Positions 9,463 to 17,812 of a stretch of DNA of 64,000 bases are shown here, piece by piece. The stretch is from JBKQVT01 sp963727245 (GTDB lineage: Bacteria > Planctomycetota > Planctomycetia > Pirellulales > Thermoguttaceae), in contig CAVSFO010000001.1 of the NCBI GenBank assembly GCA_963727245.1, forward strand, positions 248,001 through 312,000, given 5' to 3'. Under the pieces are notes generated by a model, which did not search any database, had not been told where the DNA came from, and saw only the letters and a program-made list of their open reading frames with translations. Position 1 is the first letter of the stretch, and each line of letters begins with the position of its first letter. Made by a program: the position numbers and the translations under genes.

Positions 9463-11478
9463 GTGTCTCAACTAGCCTATCTCGTCATTCGTGAAGGGGC
9501 CAAATGGAGCGACGTCTTCCGGCTCATCCCCGGACAGGCAGTCACCGTCGGTCGTGCGCCGACTAACCAGATCGTGCTCAAGGACGAGCGCTGCAGCCGC
9601 AACCACCTGGAGGTATTCGTTTCCGGCGGGCAATGGATGCTCCGCGACCTCGATAGCCGCAACGGCACGTTGGTGGGGACCCAGCGGGTGATGGGCGATT
9701 GGGCCTTGCAGCCGGGGGACATCGTTCGCATCGGCCGCTCGCAACTGGTCTTCGTGCACCGCCTGGCCGAGGCGTTCGCCGATTCCACGTCGGTGATGCG
9801 CCCGCTGGCGGATAAGGAGGGCACGGTCGCCGTCGGGGAGGAAGAGGACGCCAACGTGTTGGCCGGCCCGACCACGATCACCCACCGTCGCGGCCAGACG
9901 AGGTTCCTCGAGCCGGGCGAAGAAGACGTCAGCGGGGTCTCGAAGATCGGCCGCGCCGCCGCCCAACTCTGCCGGCTGGCTTTCGAGCTGGCCAAGGCCC
10001 CGGACCCGGCCACCGTGGCCGACCTGGCGCTGCGCGGCTTGGCCGAGGGGACGCAGACGGATGCCGGGGCCGTGTTGTTGTTGCCCAACGACTTTCGCGG
10101 CGCGCCGCGGGCCGAAAGCCTGGAAGTGGTGGCCTCCCAGAGTTCCACCGAGCGCTCGTACCATCAGATCGCCGCCGTGCTGGCCGCCACGGTTATGCGC
10201 GAGGGCGAGGCCGTGCTGGCGCGCAACGTGATGGGCGACAGCGCCCTGGGAAGCCGCGATAGCCAGGGAATCATCCATACCACCAGCGTCATCTGCGCGC
10301 CCATCCGCCGCGGCCGCAGAATCCTCGGCCTGATCCACCTCTATTCCACCGACGCCGCCCGCGTCCCCGATCCCGACGAGCTGGAGTTCACCCTCGCCGT
10401 CGCGGATACCGTGGCCGTGGCCCTGGAGAATCTCAAGCGCCGCCAGGAATTGGCCGAGAACCTCACCCAGGTCCGCACCGAAAACGTGCAGCTCCGCGAG
10501 CGGCTGGGCGTGCAAGGCCGCATGATCGGCCACAGCCCCGCCATTCAACAGGTCGCCGACGAGATCGGCCGGGCGGCGGCCAGCAACGCCACCGTGCTCA
10601 TCCGCGGCGAGAGCGGGGTGGGCAAGGAGTTGGTCGCCCGCGCCGTCCACGATTCCAGTCCCCGCCGCGATCACGTCTTCGTCTGCTTGAACTGTGCGGC
10701 CCTGTCGGCCGAGTTGCTGGCCAGCGAGTTGTTCGGCCACGAACGGGGGGCCTTCACCGGGGCGACGGAGCGGAAGATCGGCAAGTTCGAGGCCGCCCAC
10801 AAGGGCACCCTCATGCTCGACGAGATCGGCGAAATGAGCCCCGGCATCCAGGCCAAGTTCCTCCGCGTGCTGGAGGGGCATCCCTTCGAACGCGTCGGCG
10901 GCAGCAAGCCGGTAAACGTCGATGTTCGCGTCATCGCCGCCACCAATCGCGACCTGGAAAAGGACGTGGCCGAGGGGGTCTTCCGCCGCGACCTCTATTT
11001 CCGCCTGCGGGTGCTGGAAATCGTGGTGCCCGCCCTGCGAAAACGGCCCGAGGACATCCCCCTCTTGGCCGATTACTTCCTGCACAAGTACAACGCCGAG
11101 ACGGGGCGGAAAATCCGCGGCTTCAGCGCCAACGCCAAGGAGCAGTTGCTGCACTACCTCTGGCCGGGCAATATCCGCGAGTTGAAGAACGTCATCGAGC
11201 GGGCGGTGGTCCTCTGCCGCGGCCAGGAAATCGACCAGGAGGACCTGCTGTTGACCAAGCTGGCCACCGCCGGCGACACGGCCGACGCCGCCGCCGCGGA
11301 GGAGGAATTCCTGCCCGCCTCCCTGGCCGACATCGAACGCCGCTATATCCTGGCGACGCTCAACCACACCGGCTGGAACAAGAGCCGCACCTCGAACATC
11401 CTCGGCATCGAGCGTTCCACGCTGGATCGCAAGATCCGCCGCTATGCGTTGGATGATGAGGCGGGCCGGACGCGCTGA
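9463..11478 (+). CDS. Sigma-54-dependent transcriptional activator with FHA and GAF domains
   Basis: A 671-residue enhancer-binding protein. Residues about 25-100 form an FHA phosphothreonine-binding domain (VGRAPTNQIVLKDERCSRNHLE, with the SRNH core). Residues about 165-325 form a GAF sensor domain. Residues about 355-580 form the AAA+ ATPase with Walker A GESGVGKE, the sigma-54 contact loop GAFTGA and Walker B LMLDEIGEM. The last 45 residues are a Fis-type helix-turn-helix (LNHTGWNKSRTSNILGIERSTLDRK). FHA in place of a receiver domain implies control by Ser/Thr protein kinases rather than by a histidine kinase; a Ser/Thr kinase gene lies at 15312-16424. The start is a GTG without a clear ribosome binding site. 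No -24/-12 promoter was recognised nearby, so its targets are unknown. Confidence 0.93.
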   Translation: MSQLAYLVIREGAKWSDVFRLIPGQAVTVGRAPTNQIVLKDERCSRNHLEVFVSGGQWMLRDLDSRNGTLVGTQRVMGDWALQPGDIVRIGRSQLVFVHRLAEAFADSTSVMRPLADKEGTVAVGEEEDANVLAGPTTITHRRGQTRFLEPGEEDVSGVSKIGRAAAQLCRLAFELAKAPDPATVADLALRGLAEGTQTDAGAVLLLPNDFRGAPRAESLEVVASQSSTERSYHQIAAVLAATVMREGEAVLARNVMGDSALGSRDSQGIIHTTSVICAPIRRGRRILGLIHLYSTDAARVPDPDELEFTLAVADTVAVALENLKRRQELAENLTQVRTENVQLRERLGVQGRMIGHSPAIQQVADEIGRAAASNATVLIRGESGVGKELVARAVHDSSPRRDHVFVCLNCAALSAELLASELFGHERGAFTGATERKIGKFEAAHKGTLMLDEIGEMSPGIQAKFLRVLEGHPFERVGGSKPVNVDVRVIAATNRDLEKDVAEGVFRRDLYFRLRVLEIVVPALRKRPEDIPLLADYFLHKYNAETGRKIRGFSANAKEQLLHYLWPGNIRELKNVIERAVVLCRGQEIDQEDLLLTKLATAGDTADAAAAEEEFLPASLADIERRYILATLNHTGWNKSRTSNILGIERSTLDRKIRRYALDDEAGRTR

Positions 11479-11492
11479 CGCGGCGCTTCGCA

Positions 11493-11612
11493 GCCGTTCA
11501 GGGGGTCACATTAGGCGCGAAGCGAGGGAGGAACGACGGCGAACCGTGGCGCAATGCACCCTCGCTTGCGCTTCGGGCTAGTGTCATGGGCGCCAAGATG
11601 GGGCCGTGAACG
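11493..11612. repeat. Palindromic repeat, CCCTCGCTTGCGCTTCGGGCTA family
   Basis: An inverted repeat centred near 11550: GCGCGAAGCGAGGG on the left and CCCTCGCTTGCGCTTC on the right, with outer arms CCGTTCA / TGAACGG. A second copy with the same right arm and the same trailing GTGAACGG lies at 55171-55262. It fills the gap between the convergent activator and thioredoxin genes. Confidence 0.65.
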
Positions 11613-11639
11613 GTATCCGGAGCTTGCCGCGGCTCCGCA

Positions 11640-12092
11640 TCAGGACTTCGCCGCGGTCTTCTTCTCGGCCACTTTCGCGTTCGCGGCGGCCCCGTCCGCC
11701 TCGTCGTTGGTGGCGATGCCCTCGTTGATGAACTGCTCGACGGCCTCCACGCTCTGACCGCCCACCAGCACCCACCGCCGCCAGCCCTTGGCCGTCTTGC
11801 GGAACATCACCAGTTCGGGCACCGGGCCGCCGCCGGTCAATTGGTCGGCCAACTCACGCTCCTGGTCGGGATTGACCATCGCAAAGGCCACCTTCCTCAG
11901 CAGGCCCCGCTGCCGGACTTGGGGAATGATGGTCTTCTTCATGACTTGGCACGGCGCGCACCATTCCGTGCTCACCATCACGACCATCGGCTTGCCAGTC
12001 GCCATCGTCGCCTGGTGGGCGGCTGCGTAGGTGTCGGCCTCGCCCGCTCCCAGTACCGTGCTGCACAACGTCACGAGGATCAAACCGGTCAT
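11640..12092 (-). CDS. Thioredoxin-family protein, exported
   Basis: A 150-residue protein with the redox motif WCAPC (in VSTEWCAPCQVMKK) inside a single thioredoxin fold, and the cis-proline region at GGGPVPELVMF. A short hydrophobic N-terminus (MTGLILVTLCSTVLGAG) resembles a signal peptide, which would place it in the periplasm. AAGGAG lies seven bases before the ATG. The C-terminal 25 residues are Ala/Lys-rich and probably disordered. A short hairpin (12126-12147, arms GGAAAAACC / GGTTTTCC) lies in the leader. The gene converges with the activator and diverges from the Gfo/Idh gene. Confidence 0.85.
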   Translation of the reverse strand: MTGLILVTLCSTVLGAGEADTYAAAHQATMATGKPMVVMVSTEWCAPCQVMKKTIIPQVRQRGLLRKVAFAMVNPDQERELADQLTGGGPVPELVMFRKTAKGWRRWVLVGGQSVEAVEQFINEGIATNDEADGAAANAKVAEKKTAAKS

Positions 12093-12523
12093 CGAGGACT
12101 CCTTGATTTCCTTAGGGGGACATCAGGAAAAACCTGCGTGGTTTTCCCAGGTGTGCGAAAGGTTCTAGTTTAACCGCTGGCCGCGAATAAGCAAGCGATT
12201 GGGGCAAGAATTAACGATAAAATAGCCTGGGTATTTCCGTACCCCCTCCGGCATGAACAAACATGCGCAACAGCGGTACAATACCACTTGCCGTCCTCTT
12301 GACGGCAACCACTGAGGCGCAAGTGCTGATAGTTCAAAAACTTCCGCAGCCGGGCGGTTGAGTTGCCCACCGCTTGACCGATATAATCAAGAAGCGTGTT
12401 GCAAAGGCATCTTGCCTCGACCGCCGTAGCCGACGGAAGACTCCTGCTACCCGTATCGGAGGCCGGAGGCCGCCGCTGTAGGAATTCAGGTACGATCCGC
12501 TCCTCGTAACCGAGCAATCCGCG
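12093..12523. other. Divergent intergenic region between thioredoxin and oxidoreductase genes
   Basis: This stretch of about 430 bases should hold promoters for both divergent genes. It contains a leader hairpin at 12126-12147 on the thioredoxin side. Its middle is relatively AT-rich (12190-12240). I could not assign a convincing -35/-10 pair or a coding sequence to it. Confidence 0.4.
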
Positions 12524-13534
12524 ATGAAGCTCCGCATCGGCGTCATCGGTCTGGGCGAGGTGTGGCAACAACGCCATGCCCCGGCGCTGCGCATGCTGGC
12601 CGATCGCTTCGAGATTCGGGCGGTCTGCGACCAGGTGGGGCATCGGGCCGAACAAGCGGCCAGCGAGTTCAACGCCGCGGCCGTCGACGGCTATCACGCG
12701 CTGGCCCATCGTGAAGACCTGGACGCGGTGCTGATCCTCTCCCTGCAGTGGTATGGGGCGCTGCCGATCCTGGCGGCCTGCGAATCGGGCAAGGCCGTCT
12801 ACTGCGCCGCCGGCATGGACCTGGACCTCGCCGAGGCGGAGTTGGTCAAGCAGCGGGTGGAGGAGGCGGGGATCGCCTTCATGGTGGAATTTCCCCGCCG
12901 CCATGCCCCCGCGACCTTGCGGCTGAAGGAACTCATCGCCACCCGCTTGGGTGCCCCGCGCTTGCTGTTTTGCCACCAGCGGTCCGTGGCCGACACGCCC
13001 CGCTCCGCGCCGCCGTACCACGGACAGCGGCCGTCCACGGCCCGCCACCTGGTGGAACTGGTCGATTGGTGCCGCTACGTGGTCGATCGCGATGCCCGCC
13101 GGGTCTTCGGCGTGATGCACGCCAGCCGCTCGGATCCGGGCCAGGAAGACTACCAGATGATGAGTCTGGATTTTTCCCCGCCGGAGACACCCGCCGACGG
13201 GCCGGTCGCCCAGATCAGTTGCGGCCGCTACATTCCCGCCGATTGGCAGGAGGCCATCACCTATCGGCCCTTGGCCGGCTTGCAAGTCTCCTGCGAGCGC
13301 GGCATCGCCTTTGTCGATCTCCCCACCACGCTGGTCTGGTTCGACGAAGCGGGCCGGCACCAAGAGTCGCTGGACAGCGAGCGTCCGGTCGCCGAACAGC
13401 TCCTGACGCAGTTTCATCGGGCGGTCACCGCCCTGGTCCGCAAGACCAGCGACCTGGAGGACGCCTATCGGGCGCTGCGGATCGTGCAGGAGGCCCGCCG
13501 CAGCTACCACGAGGGACGGCGCGTGGAACTGTAG
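12524..13534 (+). CDS. Gfo/Idh/MocA family oxidoreductase with altered catalytic motif
   Basis: A 336-residue protein. The N-terminal Rossmann fold starts at residue 3 (LRIGVIGLGEVWQQRHAP), and the C-terminal alpha/beta domain is present. The family is usually an NAD(P)-dependent sugar or inositol dehydrogenase with an EKP motif whose lysine is catalytic. Here that position reads CAAGMDLDLAEAE, so the lysine appears to be missing. The segment RHLVELVDWCRYVV keeps a conserved His/Asp region. It may be a non-redox member or bind a different substrate. The gene stands alone, divergent from the thioredoxin gene, and its stop lies just before a repeat-rich gap. Confidence 0.85.
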   Translation: MKLRIGVIGLGEVWQQRHAPALRMLADRFEIRAVCDQVGHRAEQAASEFNAAAVDGYHALAHREDLDAVLILSLQWYGALPILAACESGKAVYCAAGMDLDLAEAELVKQRVEEAGIAFMVEFPRRHAPATLRLKELIATRLGAPRLLFCHQRSVADTPRSAPPYHGQRPSTARHLVELVDWCRYVVDRDARRVFGVMHASRSDPGQEDYQMMSLDFSPPETPADGPVAQISCGRYIPADWQEAITYRPLAGLQVSCERGIAFVDLPTTLVWFDEAGRHQESLDSERPVAEQLLTQFHRAVTALVRKTSDLEDAYRALRIVQEARRSYHEGRRVEL

Positions 13535-13623
13535 GGCGGAACGGCGTTCCCGCGCCGTGGCTGCCCAGGAATCGGAAGCAAGAAAACCAGCGTCGCGGCG
13601 AGGTCACGGCGGGATGTTTCCCG

Positions 13624-13648
13624 CGCAAAGACGCCAAGCCGCAAAGGA
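13624..13648. repeat. Left inverted flank of the HNH island
   Basis: The sequence CGCAAAGACGCCAAGCCG and the next six bases match, in inverted orientation, 15252-15275 at about 20 of 24 positions. The pair brackets the lower-GC genes at 13815-15172. Similar TTTGCGxCTTTGCG sequences are dispersed REP-type repeats. Confidence 0.55.
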
Positions 13649-13814
13649 AGAGGAGGTGAGGGGCGGATCGCCTTCCCGCCCCGTCCTTGGCCGCCCATAG
13701 GGTTGGCGATCCACCCTCTTGCGGAGGCGTTCGCCGCGTCTCATAATTGAAGTGTCGTATTCTATGGGGCCGCCGACGTTCGGGTGTGCCGAGCCGAGAT
13801 CGCCGCCCGAGGGG

Positions 13815-14519
13815 ATGATGAAGTTCGAGCTGGAGGAAAACAACAGAGGCGTTACTGACGAAGAACTGCTGGACGATATGCGCCGCTGCGCCCAGGCGAT
13901 TGGAAGAGACACGATCACAACGGCTGAGTACGAGAGAATCGGGAAAGCCCACCCATGCACGATTAGACGAAGATTTGGATCGTGGCCTAAGGCGTTGGAA
14001 CAAGCGGGCCTGCAACCAAGTTGGACGAAACACGGAGTCGCCGATGAGGAGCTTTTCGAGAACATCAGGTCATTATGGATAAGTCTCGGACGCCAGCCGA
14101 GAAAAGCCGAGGTAACAGCGGCTACCTCCCGCTTTGCGGGTTGCACATACGCAAGGCGATTCGGTTCATGGCCAAAAGCGCTCAAGCAATTTGTCGCGTG
14201 GGTCAACTCCGAGTCGCCGGAAGAACCGCAGCAAGAGGATAGCGAAACGAATCAGGGCTCGGCCGGATCAGCCGTTCAAGCAGAATCAGCGAAGCGCCGT
14301 ACTCGGAGGGAAGTGTCCGATCGCCAACGATTCCGAATCCTCGTAAGGGATGGGTTCCGATGCAGGGCTTGCGGCGCCAGTCCGTTGACACAGGCTGGCG
14401 TTGAACTTCATGTAGATCACGTCTTGCCCTGGTCAAAAGGCGGTGAAACGACCGACGACAACCTCCTGACAAAGTGTAAGCAATGCAATTTGGGCAAGGG
14501 AAATGCGTTCAATGCCTGA
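13815..14519 (+). CDS. HNH endonuclease with two homing-endonuclease-associated repeats
   Basis: A protein of about 234 residues. Two N-terminal repeats of about 60 residues (each ending in RRRFGSWPKALEQAG or ARRFGSWPKALKQF) are of the kind found with homing endonucleases and probably bind DNA. A charged linker follows. The C-terminal domain is an HNH nuclease: CRACG, then LHVDHVLPWSKGG, DNLLTKCKQCNLGKGN, with the two CxxC zinc pairs and the catalytic His present. I chose the ATG pair at 13815/13818 because GAGGGG precedes it; the open frame extends upstream to 13719. Base composition is distinctly lower in GC than the flanks. The next gene starts 24 bases downstream, so the three small genes may form one operon. 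Confidence 0.8.
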   Translation: MMKFELEENNRGVTDEELLDDMRRCAQAIGRDTITTAEYERIGKAHPCTIRRRFGSWPKALEQAGLQPSWTKHGVADEELFENIRSLWISLGRQPRKAEVTAATSRFAGCTYARRFGSWPKALKQFVAWVNSESPEEPQQEDSETNQGSAGSAVQAESAKRRTRREVSDRQRFRILVRDGFRCRACGASPLTQAGVELHVDHVLPWSKGGETTDDNLLTKCKQCNLGKGNAFNA

Positions 14520-14543
14520 CAATGGTTAAGGAACGAAGGAACG

Positions 14544-14972
14544 ATGATCCCGGGCTTCCGTGACGACGGCTACCTGCCGGAAGGACTGCACTTGGCGACC
14601 GAAGCGGAGGTCACATTCCGCTTCGGCTCTGGTACGCCGCACCGTCGTCGGCTGATCCTGAGGCTTCGGCGCTGGCTGGAATTGTCGCGGCTCACGCATG
14701 CACAACGTTTCTTATTGGACGGGAGCTTCGTTACGGCCAAGCAAGAGCCAGGCGACATCGACGCGGCCGTGCTTCTCGCGGGCGACTTCGAGCAGCAGAT
14801 CGCGGACGGGTCGGACGCCGCGCTGGAACTCGAAGCAATGCTCTTGACGCGTCGGCCCGAAGAGATCTTTGCGGCAGAAGACGCGCGGGACTGGAACGAC
14901 TGGGTAGAATTCTTCAGCAGAACCCGCGAAGCGGACGGGAGACGCAAAGGGCTCTTGGAGATCCATTTATGA
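14544..14972 (+). CDS. DUF6932-like nucleotidyltransferase-fold protein, possible toxin
   Basis: A 142-residue protein. The segment LLDGSFVTAKQEPGDIDAAVLL has the GS...DxD pattern of the nucleotidyltransferase fold and matches what I remember as DUF6932. The two Asp of DID would bind metal. A start at 14544 is supported by AAGGA just upstream. Its stop overlaps the next start as ATGA, so the two products are translationally coupled. Small nucleotidyltransferase-like proteins coupled to a tiny partner are typical of toxin-antitoxin modules (MNT/HEPN, AbiEii). Whether this pair is one is an inference. It lies in the lower-GC island behind the HNH gene. Confidence 0.65.
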   Translation: MIPGFRDDGYLPEGLHLATEAEVTFRFGSGTPHRRRLILRLRRWLELSRLTHAQRFLLDGSFVTAKQEPGDIDAAVLLAGDFEQQIADGSDAALELEAMLLTRRPEEIFAAEDARDWNDWVEFFSRTREADGRRKGLLEIHL

Positions 14973-15172
14973 TTACAAACGCGGTCGAGTACGAAAAAGC
15001 CGAGGAAGAACTTCGGGACCTGGAAAGGCGTCTGGAGGTTCTTCAGAAGTCCACCCCGATTGGCTCCAAGGGATTCACGAAAGCGGGGATTCACAAGATG
15101 ATTGCCCGCATTCACGAGGAACTAGCGGTCTTCGAGGGAAGTGAAGAGGCGCGCCGGCCACAGCCTCGCTGA
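14969..15172 (+). CDS. Small coiled-coil protein, possible antitoxin partner
   Basis: A 67-residue protein beginning MITNAVEYEKAEEELRDLER. It is almost entirely predicted helix with heptad-like Leu/Glu spacing, and a second short helix (AGIHKMIARIHEELAVFEG) follows. The ATG overlaps the stop of the nucleotidyltransferase-like gene by four bases. The ITNxxxY opening resembles the start of some HigA-type antitoxins, but no helix-turn-helix is evident. I cannot name a family. Size, charge and coupling suggest a binding partner or antitoxin. Confidence 0.6.
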   Translation: MITNAVEYEKAEEELRDLERRLEVLQKSTPIGSKGFTKAGIHKMIARIHEELAVFEGSEEARRPQPR

Positions 15173-15251
15173 TTGTCCGGTCGTCGTGGTTCACCGAATC
15201 AGCGCATGCGCCGGAGATGTTCCAGGGCCTCTTTCTCTCCGTACCTTTGCG

Positions 15252-15275
15252 CCTTTGCGTCTCGGCGCCTTTGCG
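15252..15275. repeat. Right inverted flank of the HNH island
   Basis: CCTTTGCGTCTCGGCGCC followed by TTTGCG is the approximate inverse of 13624-13647. It lies between the small coiled-coil gene and the convergent kinase gene. Confidence 0.55.
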
Positions 15276-15311
15276 TGGAATGCTCGGAGCCATGCCCGTG
15301 GCTGCCGGGGC

Positions 15312-16424
15312 CTATTCCGGCTCGCCCAATTCCGCCAGCCAGGCGCGAATCTCGTTGTCGTATTCGCTGGCCAGGTCGCTCTTGATCAGTTGGCGATGGA
15401 AGCTGGCGGCGCCGTCCTTGACCAAGTCGGCCGCCTCGGCGCTGGGGAACCGCCGCATGGGGTCCGGCGCGATCAGGCCGCGGCAGAAGGCCATGAGCAG
15501 CTCGTTGCAGACGACCTCTTCGGGCAACAGCGAGGGCAGCTTCTGCGCCAAGGACCGCTTCGCTTCCAGCAACTCGCGGAGGGTGCTGAGCCCCGCGAAG
15601 GCGGGCACGCCGGCCAGCATCTCGATGAGCACGTAGCCGAGGCTGGCCAGGTCGCTCCGCGCGGTGGTCTCGTTGCCGTCGAGCACCTCGGGGGCGGCAT
15701 AGGTGGGCGTGCAGGTCCGCCGCGGCGGCGGATTGCCCAGCTCGAAGGCCGAGCCGATATCGACGATCTTGGCGTTGCCGGTCCGCTTGATCATGATGTT
15801 CGAGGGCTTCAAGTCGCCGTGGACGATCCCCTCGCGGTGCAGGGCCGCCAAGGCCGCCAGGCACTCGCGGACGATGGCGATGGCCACGCCCGGCTTGATC
15901 CGCGGCTGCATCGGACCGGCGGTCACGACCACTTCGTTGATGTACTTCCAGCGTTTGGTGTTGACGCGGCGCTGGGCGCGGTCGAGCATTTCGCGGGTCA
16001 GCAAGCGCCCCAGGTCGTAGCCGTTGACCCATTCCATTTCCATCATGCGGATGCGGACGCGATCGACCCAGTTGTGGACGTCCAGGAGGTTGTCCTGCTG
16101 GATCTGGGCGACGTGGGCGGCGACCTGGGCCATGCGCCCCATCGCTTCGTCGTAGGCGCGATCGTCTTCGTAGCGTTCCGGCGAGAAGATCTTCAACGCC
16201 ACCGGGAGCGTAAACTGGTCGGTCCCGCGCCGCTGGCTCAGATAGACCACTCCCTGGCCGCCGGAACCCAGCAGCCGCAGCAGTTGATGGTGCTCCGTCC
16301 AGCTCAGGCGCTTTTCGTCCAGCAGGGCCTGGTAGCGGGCCAGAACGTCCTCGCTGCAACGGGTCGCCTCGCGTCCGCCCCAGGTGCGCGTCCCGCTTCC
16401 TTCCAAGAAAGTCGTTGTGGCCAT
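15312..16424 (-). CDS. Serine/threonine protein kinase (Hanks type), variant motifs
   Basis: A 370-residue soluble kinase with no transmembrane segment or sensor domain. The glycine loop is LLGSGGQGVVYL, the ATP-binding Lys lies in PVALKIF, and the catalytic loop is HGDLKPSN, with Gly replacing the Arg of HRD. The metal-binding motif is DIG instead of DFG (AKIVDIGSAF). The catalytic Asp, Lys and Asn are all present, so it is probably active but not regulated through activation-loop phosphate capture. An APE-like YAAPEVLD follows. An insert of about 30 residues lies between the hinge and the catalytic loop (RRVNTKRWKYINEVVV). It may phosphorylate substrates read by FHA proteins such as the regulator at 9463-11478; that is inference. 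Confidence 0.9.
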   Translation of the reverse strand: MATTTFLEGSGTRTWGGREATRCSEDVLARYQALLDEKRLSWTEHHQLLRLLGSGGQGVVYLSQRRGTDQFTLPVALKIFSPERYEDDRAYDEAMGRMAQVAAHVAQIQQDNLLDVHNWVDRVRIRMMEMEWVNGYDLGRLLTREMLDRAQRRVNTKRWKYINEVVVTAGPMQPRIKPGVAIAIVRECLAALAALHREGIVHGDLKPSNIMIKRTGNAKIVDIGSAFELGNPPPRRTCTPTYAAPEVLDGNETTARSDLASLGYVLIEMLAGVPAFAGLSTLRELLEAKRSLAQKLPSLLPEEVVCNELLMAFCRGLIAPDPMRRFPSAEAADLVKDGAASFHRQLIKSDLASEYDNEIRAWLAELGEPE

Positions 16425-16629
16425 GGGCCGTCCCCGTCAATCGGCTGCCGGTGCGCGGTGATTTTCTGCCGCCATCTTAACGGCGCCGGCCGAGCGCCGT
16501 CCAGAGCGATCTTTGCGCCAGGAAAATAAATTTTTTGGGAAAAAGGCCGCGAGGGCCGGGAGAAGACAAAGATAAGCGGTCAAAACCACGCTTTTTCTGG
16601 CACGATCTCCAGAGACTTTCTACCGGCGA

Positions 16630-16657
16630 GAAAAGCCCCCCGTTTGCAACGGGGGGC
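16630..16657 (-). terminator. Intrinsic terminator of the 2-hydroxyacid dehydrogenase gene
   Basis: On the minus strand GCCCCCCGTT / AACGGGGGGC forms a 10-bp stem followed by TTTTC, 35 bases past the dehydrogenase stop. It is the second copy of the module at 7777-7804, sharing over 30 bases including the trailing TCTCGCCGG. Confidence 0.75.
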
Positions 16658-16691
16658 GACATCCAGCGGCAAGAACTTGGTGGCAGAGGCA

Positions 16692-17696
16692 CTACGGCTC
16701 GCAGGGCTCGCCCCAGAGCGGATAGCCGGCGCCGCGGATCGGAAAGCCCAACCGCTTGTCGACCAGATAGTTCACCAGCGGCAGACCCAACTGCCGCCGC
16801 TTCAGGTTGCGGCAGAACAGACGAGTCATGTTGTCGCTGCGCCAACTGCTCTGCCCGCCCACGTGGGGCGTGATGATCACTCCGGGGAGATCCCATAACC
16901 GGCTCGTCGCCGGCAAGGGCTCCTCGGCCGTGACGTCCATCACGGCGCCGGCCAGGCGTTTGCCTTCCAGGGCGGCAACCAAATCGGCCTCGACCACCAG
17001 CGGCCCCCGCGCCACGTTGACCAGCAACGCGGAGGGTTTCATCTTGGCCAACACGGCGGCGTCGATCATGCCCCGGGTACTATCGTTCAGCGGCAGCGCC
17101 AGCACCAGCACGTCGGCCTCGGACAACACGTCGGCAATTCGGTCGGCCGGCCAGAGCGATTCCACCTCGCCGGGCTTGTCGCTGGGAAACATGTCGGTGG
17201 CCAGGATGCGAGTCTGGAAGGGGGCCAGGAGTTGGGCCAATCGGCGTCCCACCCCGCCCAGGCCGATGATGCCCACCGTGCTCCGCGTCAGATCGCGGGT
17301 GGGCCGGCGAATGAACTCCTTCTGCTGCTGGGCGCGGAAATAGGTGGGCAGGCTGCGGCACCAGGCCGTGATCAGGGCAATGGTGTGCTCGGCCACCTGG
17401 TCCGCCAGCACGCCGGAGGCACTGGTCACGGCAATGTCCGACTGGATGACCGACGGCAGCAGGCAATGGTCCATGCCGGCGGCCGAGGACTGGATCCACC
17501 GCAGCCTTCCCTGCCGCACCACGCCGTCCCAGTCCACCGGCACCTTGGCATGGCCGCAGAACACGTCGGCGGCGAAGAGTTCCTCAGCGATGCGCTGCTG
17601 GCCGGCGTCGATAATCTCGGCCCCGGCGGGGGCGGCGGCGGCGATCTGCCGGATGTGCTTCGGCTCGACGGGATAGCAGAGGACGATCCGCATCAT
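16692..17696 (-). CDS. D-isomer-specific 2-hydroxyacid dehydrogenase
   Basis: A 334-residue NAD(P)-dependent dehydrogenase. The nucleotide-binding motif is GIIGLGGVGRRLAQ, and the catalytic Arg, Glu and His are seen in NVARGPLVV, DVTAEEPLP and ITPHVGGQS. The family interconverts 2-keto acids and D-2-hydroxy acids (glyoxylate/hydroxypyruvate reductases, phosphoglycerate dehydrogenases). The exact substrate cannot be deduced. I start at the double ATG (17696/17693), which begins the conserved MRIVLCYP strand; the open frame extends further upstream without similarity. It is monocistronic, with the terminator hairpin just downstream and a REP palindrome just upstream. Confidence 0.88.
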   Translation of the reverse strand: MMRIVLCYPVEPKHIRQIAAAAPAGAEIIDAGQQRIAEELFAADVFCGHAKVPVDWDGVVRQGRLRWIQSSAAGMDHCLLPSVIQSDIAVTSASGVLADQVAEHTIALITAWCRSLPTYFRAQQQKEFIRRPTRDLTRSTVGIIGLGGVGRRLAQLLAPFQTRILATDMFPSDKPGEVESLWPADRIADVLSEADVLVLALPLNDSTRGMIDAAVLAKMKPSALLVNVARGPLVVEADLVAALEGKRLAGAVMDVTAEEPLPATSRLWDLPGVIITPHVGGQSSWRSDNMTRLFCRNLKRRQLGLPLVNYLVDKRLGFPIRGAGYPLWGEPCEP

Positions 17697-17731
17697 GGTC
17701 CCAATGGGGTATCCAGTCTTTGTCCGCGCAA

Positions 17732-17812
17732 GGGGGACAGTCCCATTTTCGCGGCGAAAACGTCTGTTTTTGAAGCAACGCCTTCCGCGCCGCGAAAATC
17801 GGGACAGTCCCC
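17732..17812. repeat. REP palindrome, GGGACAGTCCC family
   Basis: The arms GGGGGACAGTCCCATTTTCG and the near-complement ending GGGACAGTCCCC enclose a loop of about 30 bases. It fills the gap between the divergent dehydrogenase and DoxX-like genes, and is one of four copies of this family in the window (also 19241, 22888 and 50910). No other clear signal is seen in the gap except the ribosome binding site at 18070. Confidence 0.75.

Noticed and set aside
9472..11367. A long minus-strand frame opposite the sigma-54 activator
   Set aside because: The plus strand carries FHA, GAF and AAA+ motifs throughout. The antisense frame reflects low stop frequency in GC-rich DNA.
12170..13510. A 446-codon minus-strand frame opposite the first Gfo/Idh gene
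   Set aside because: It has no recognisable domain and low-complexity composition; the plus strand encodes a complete Rossmann protein.
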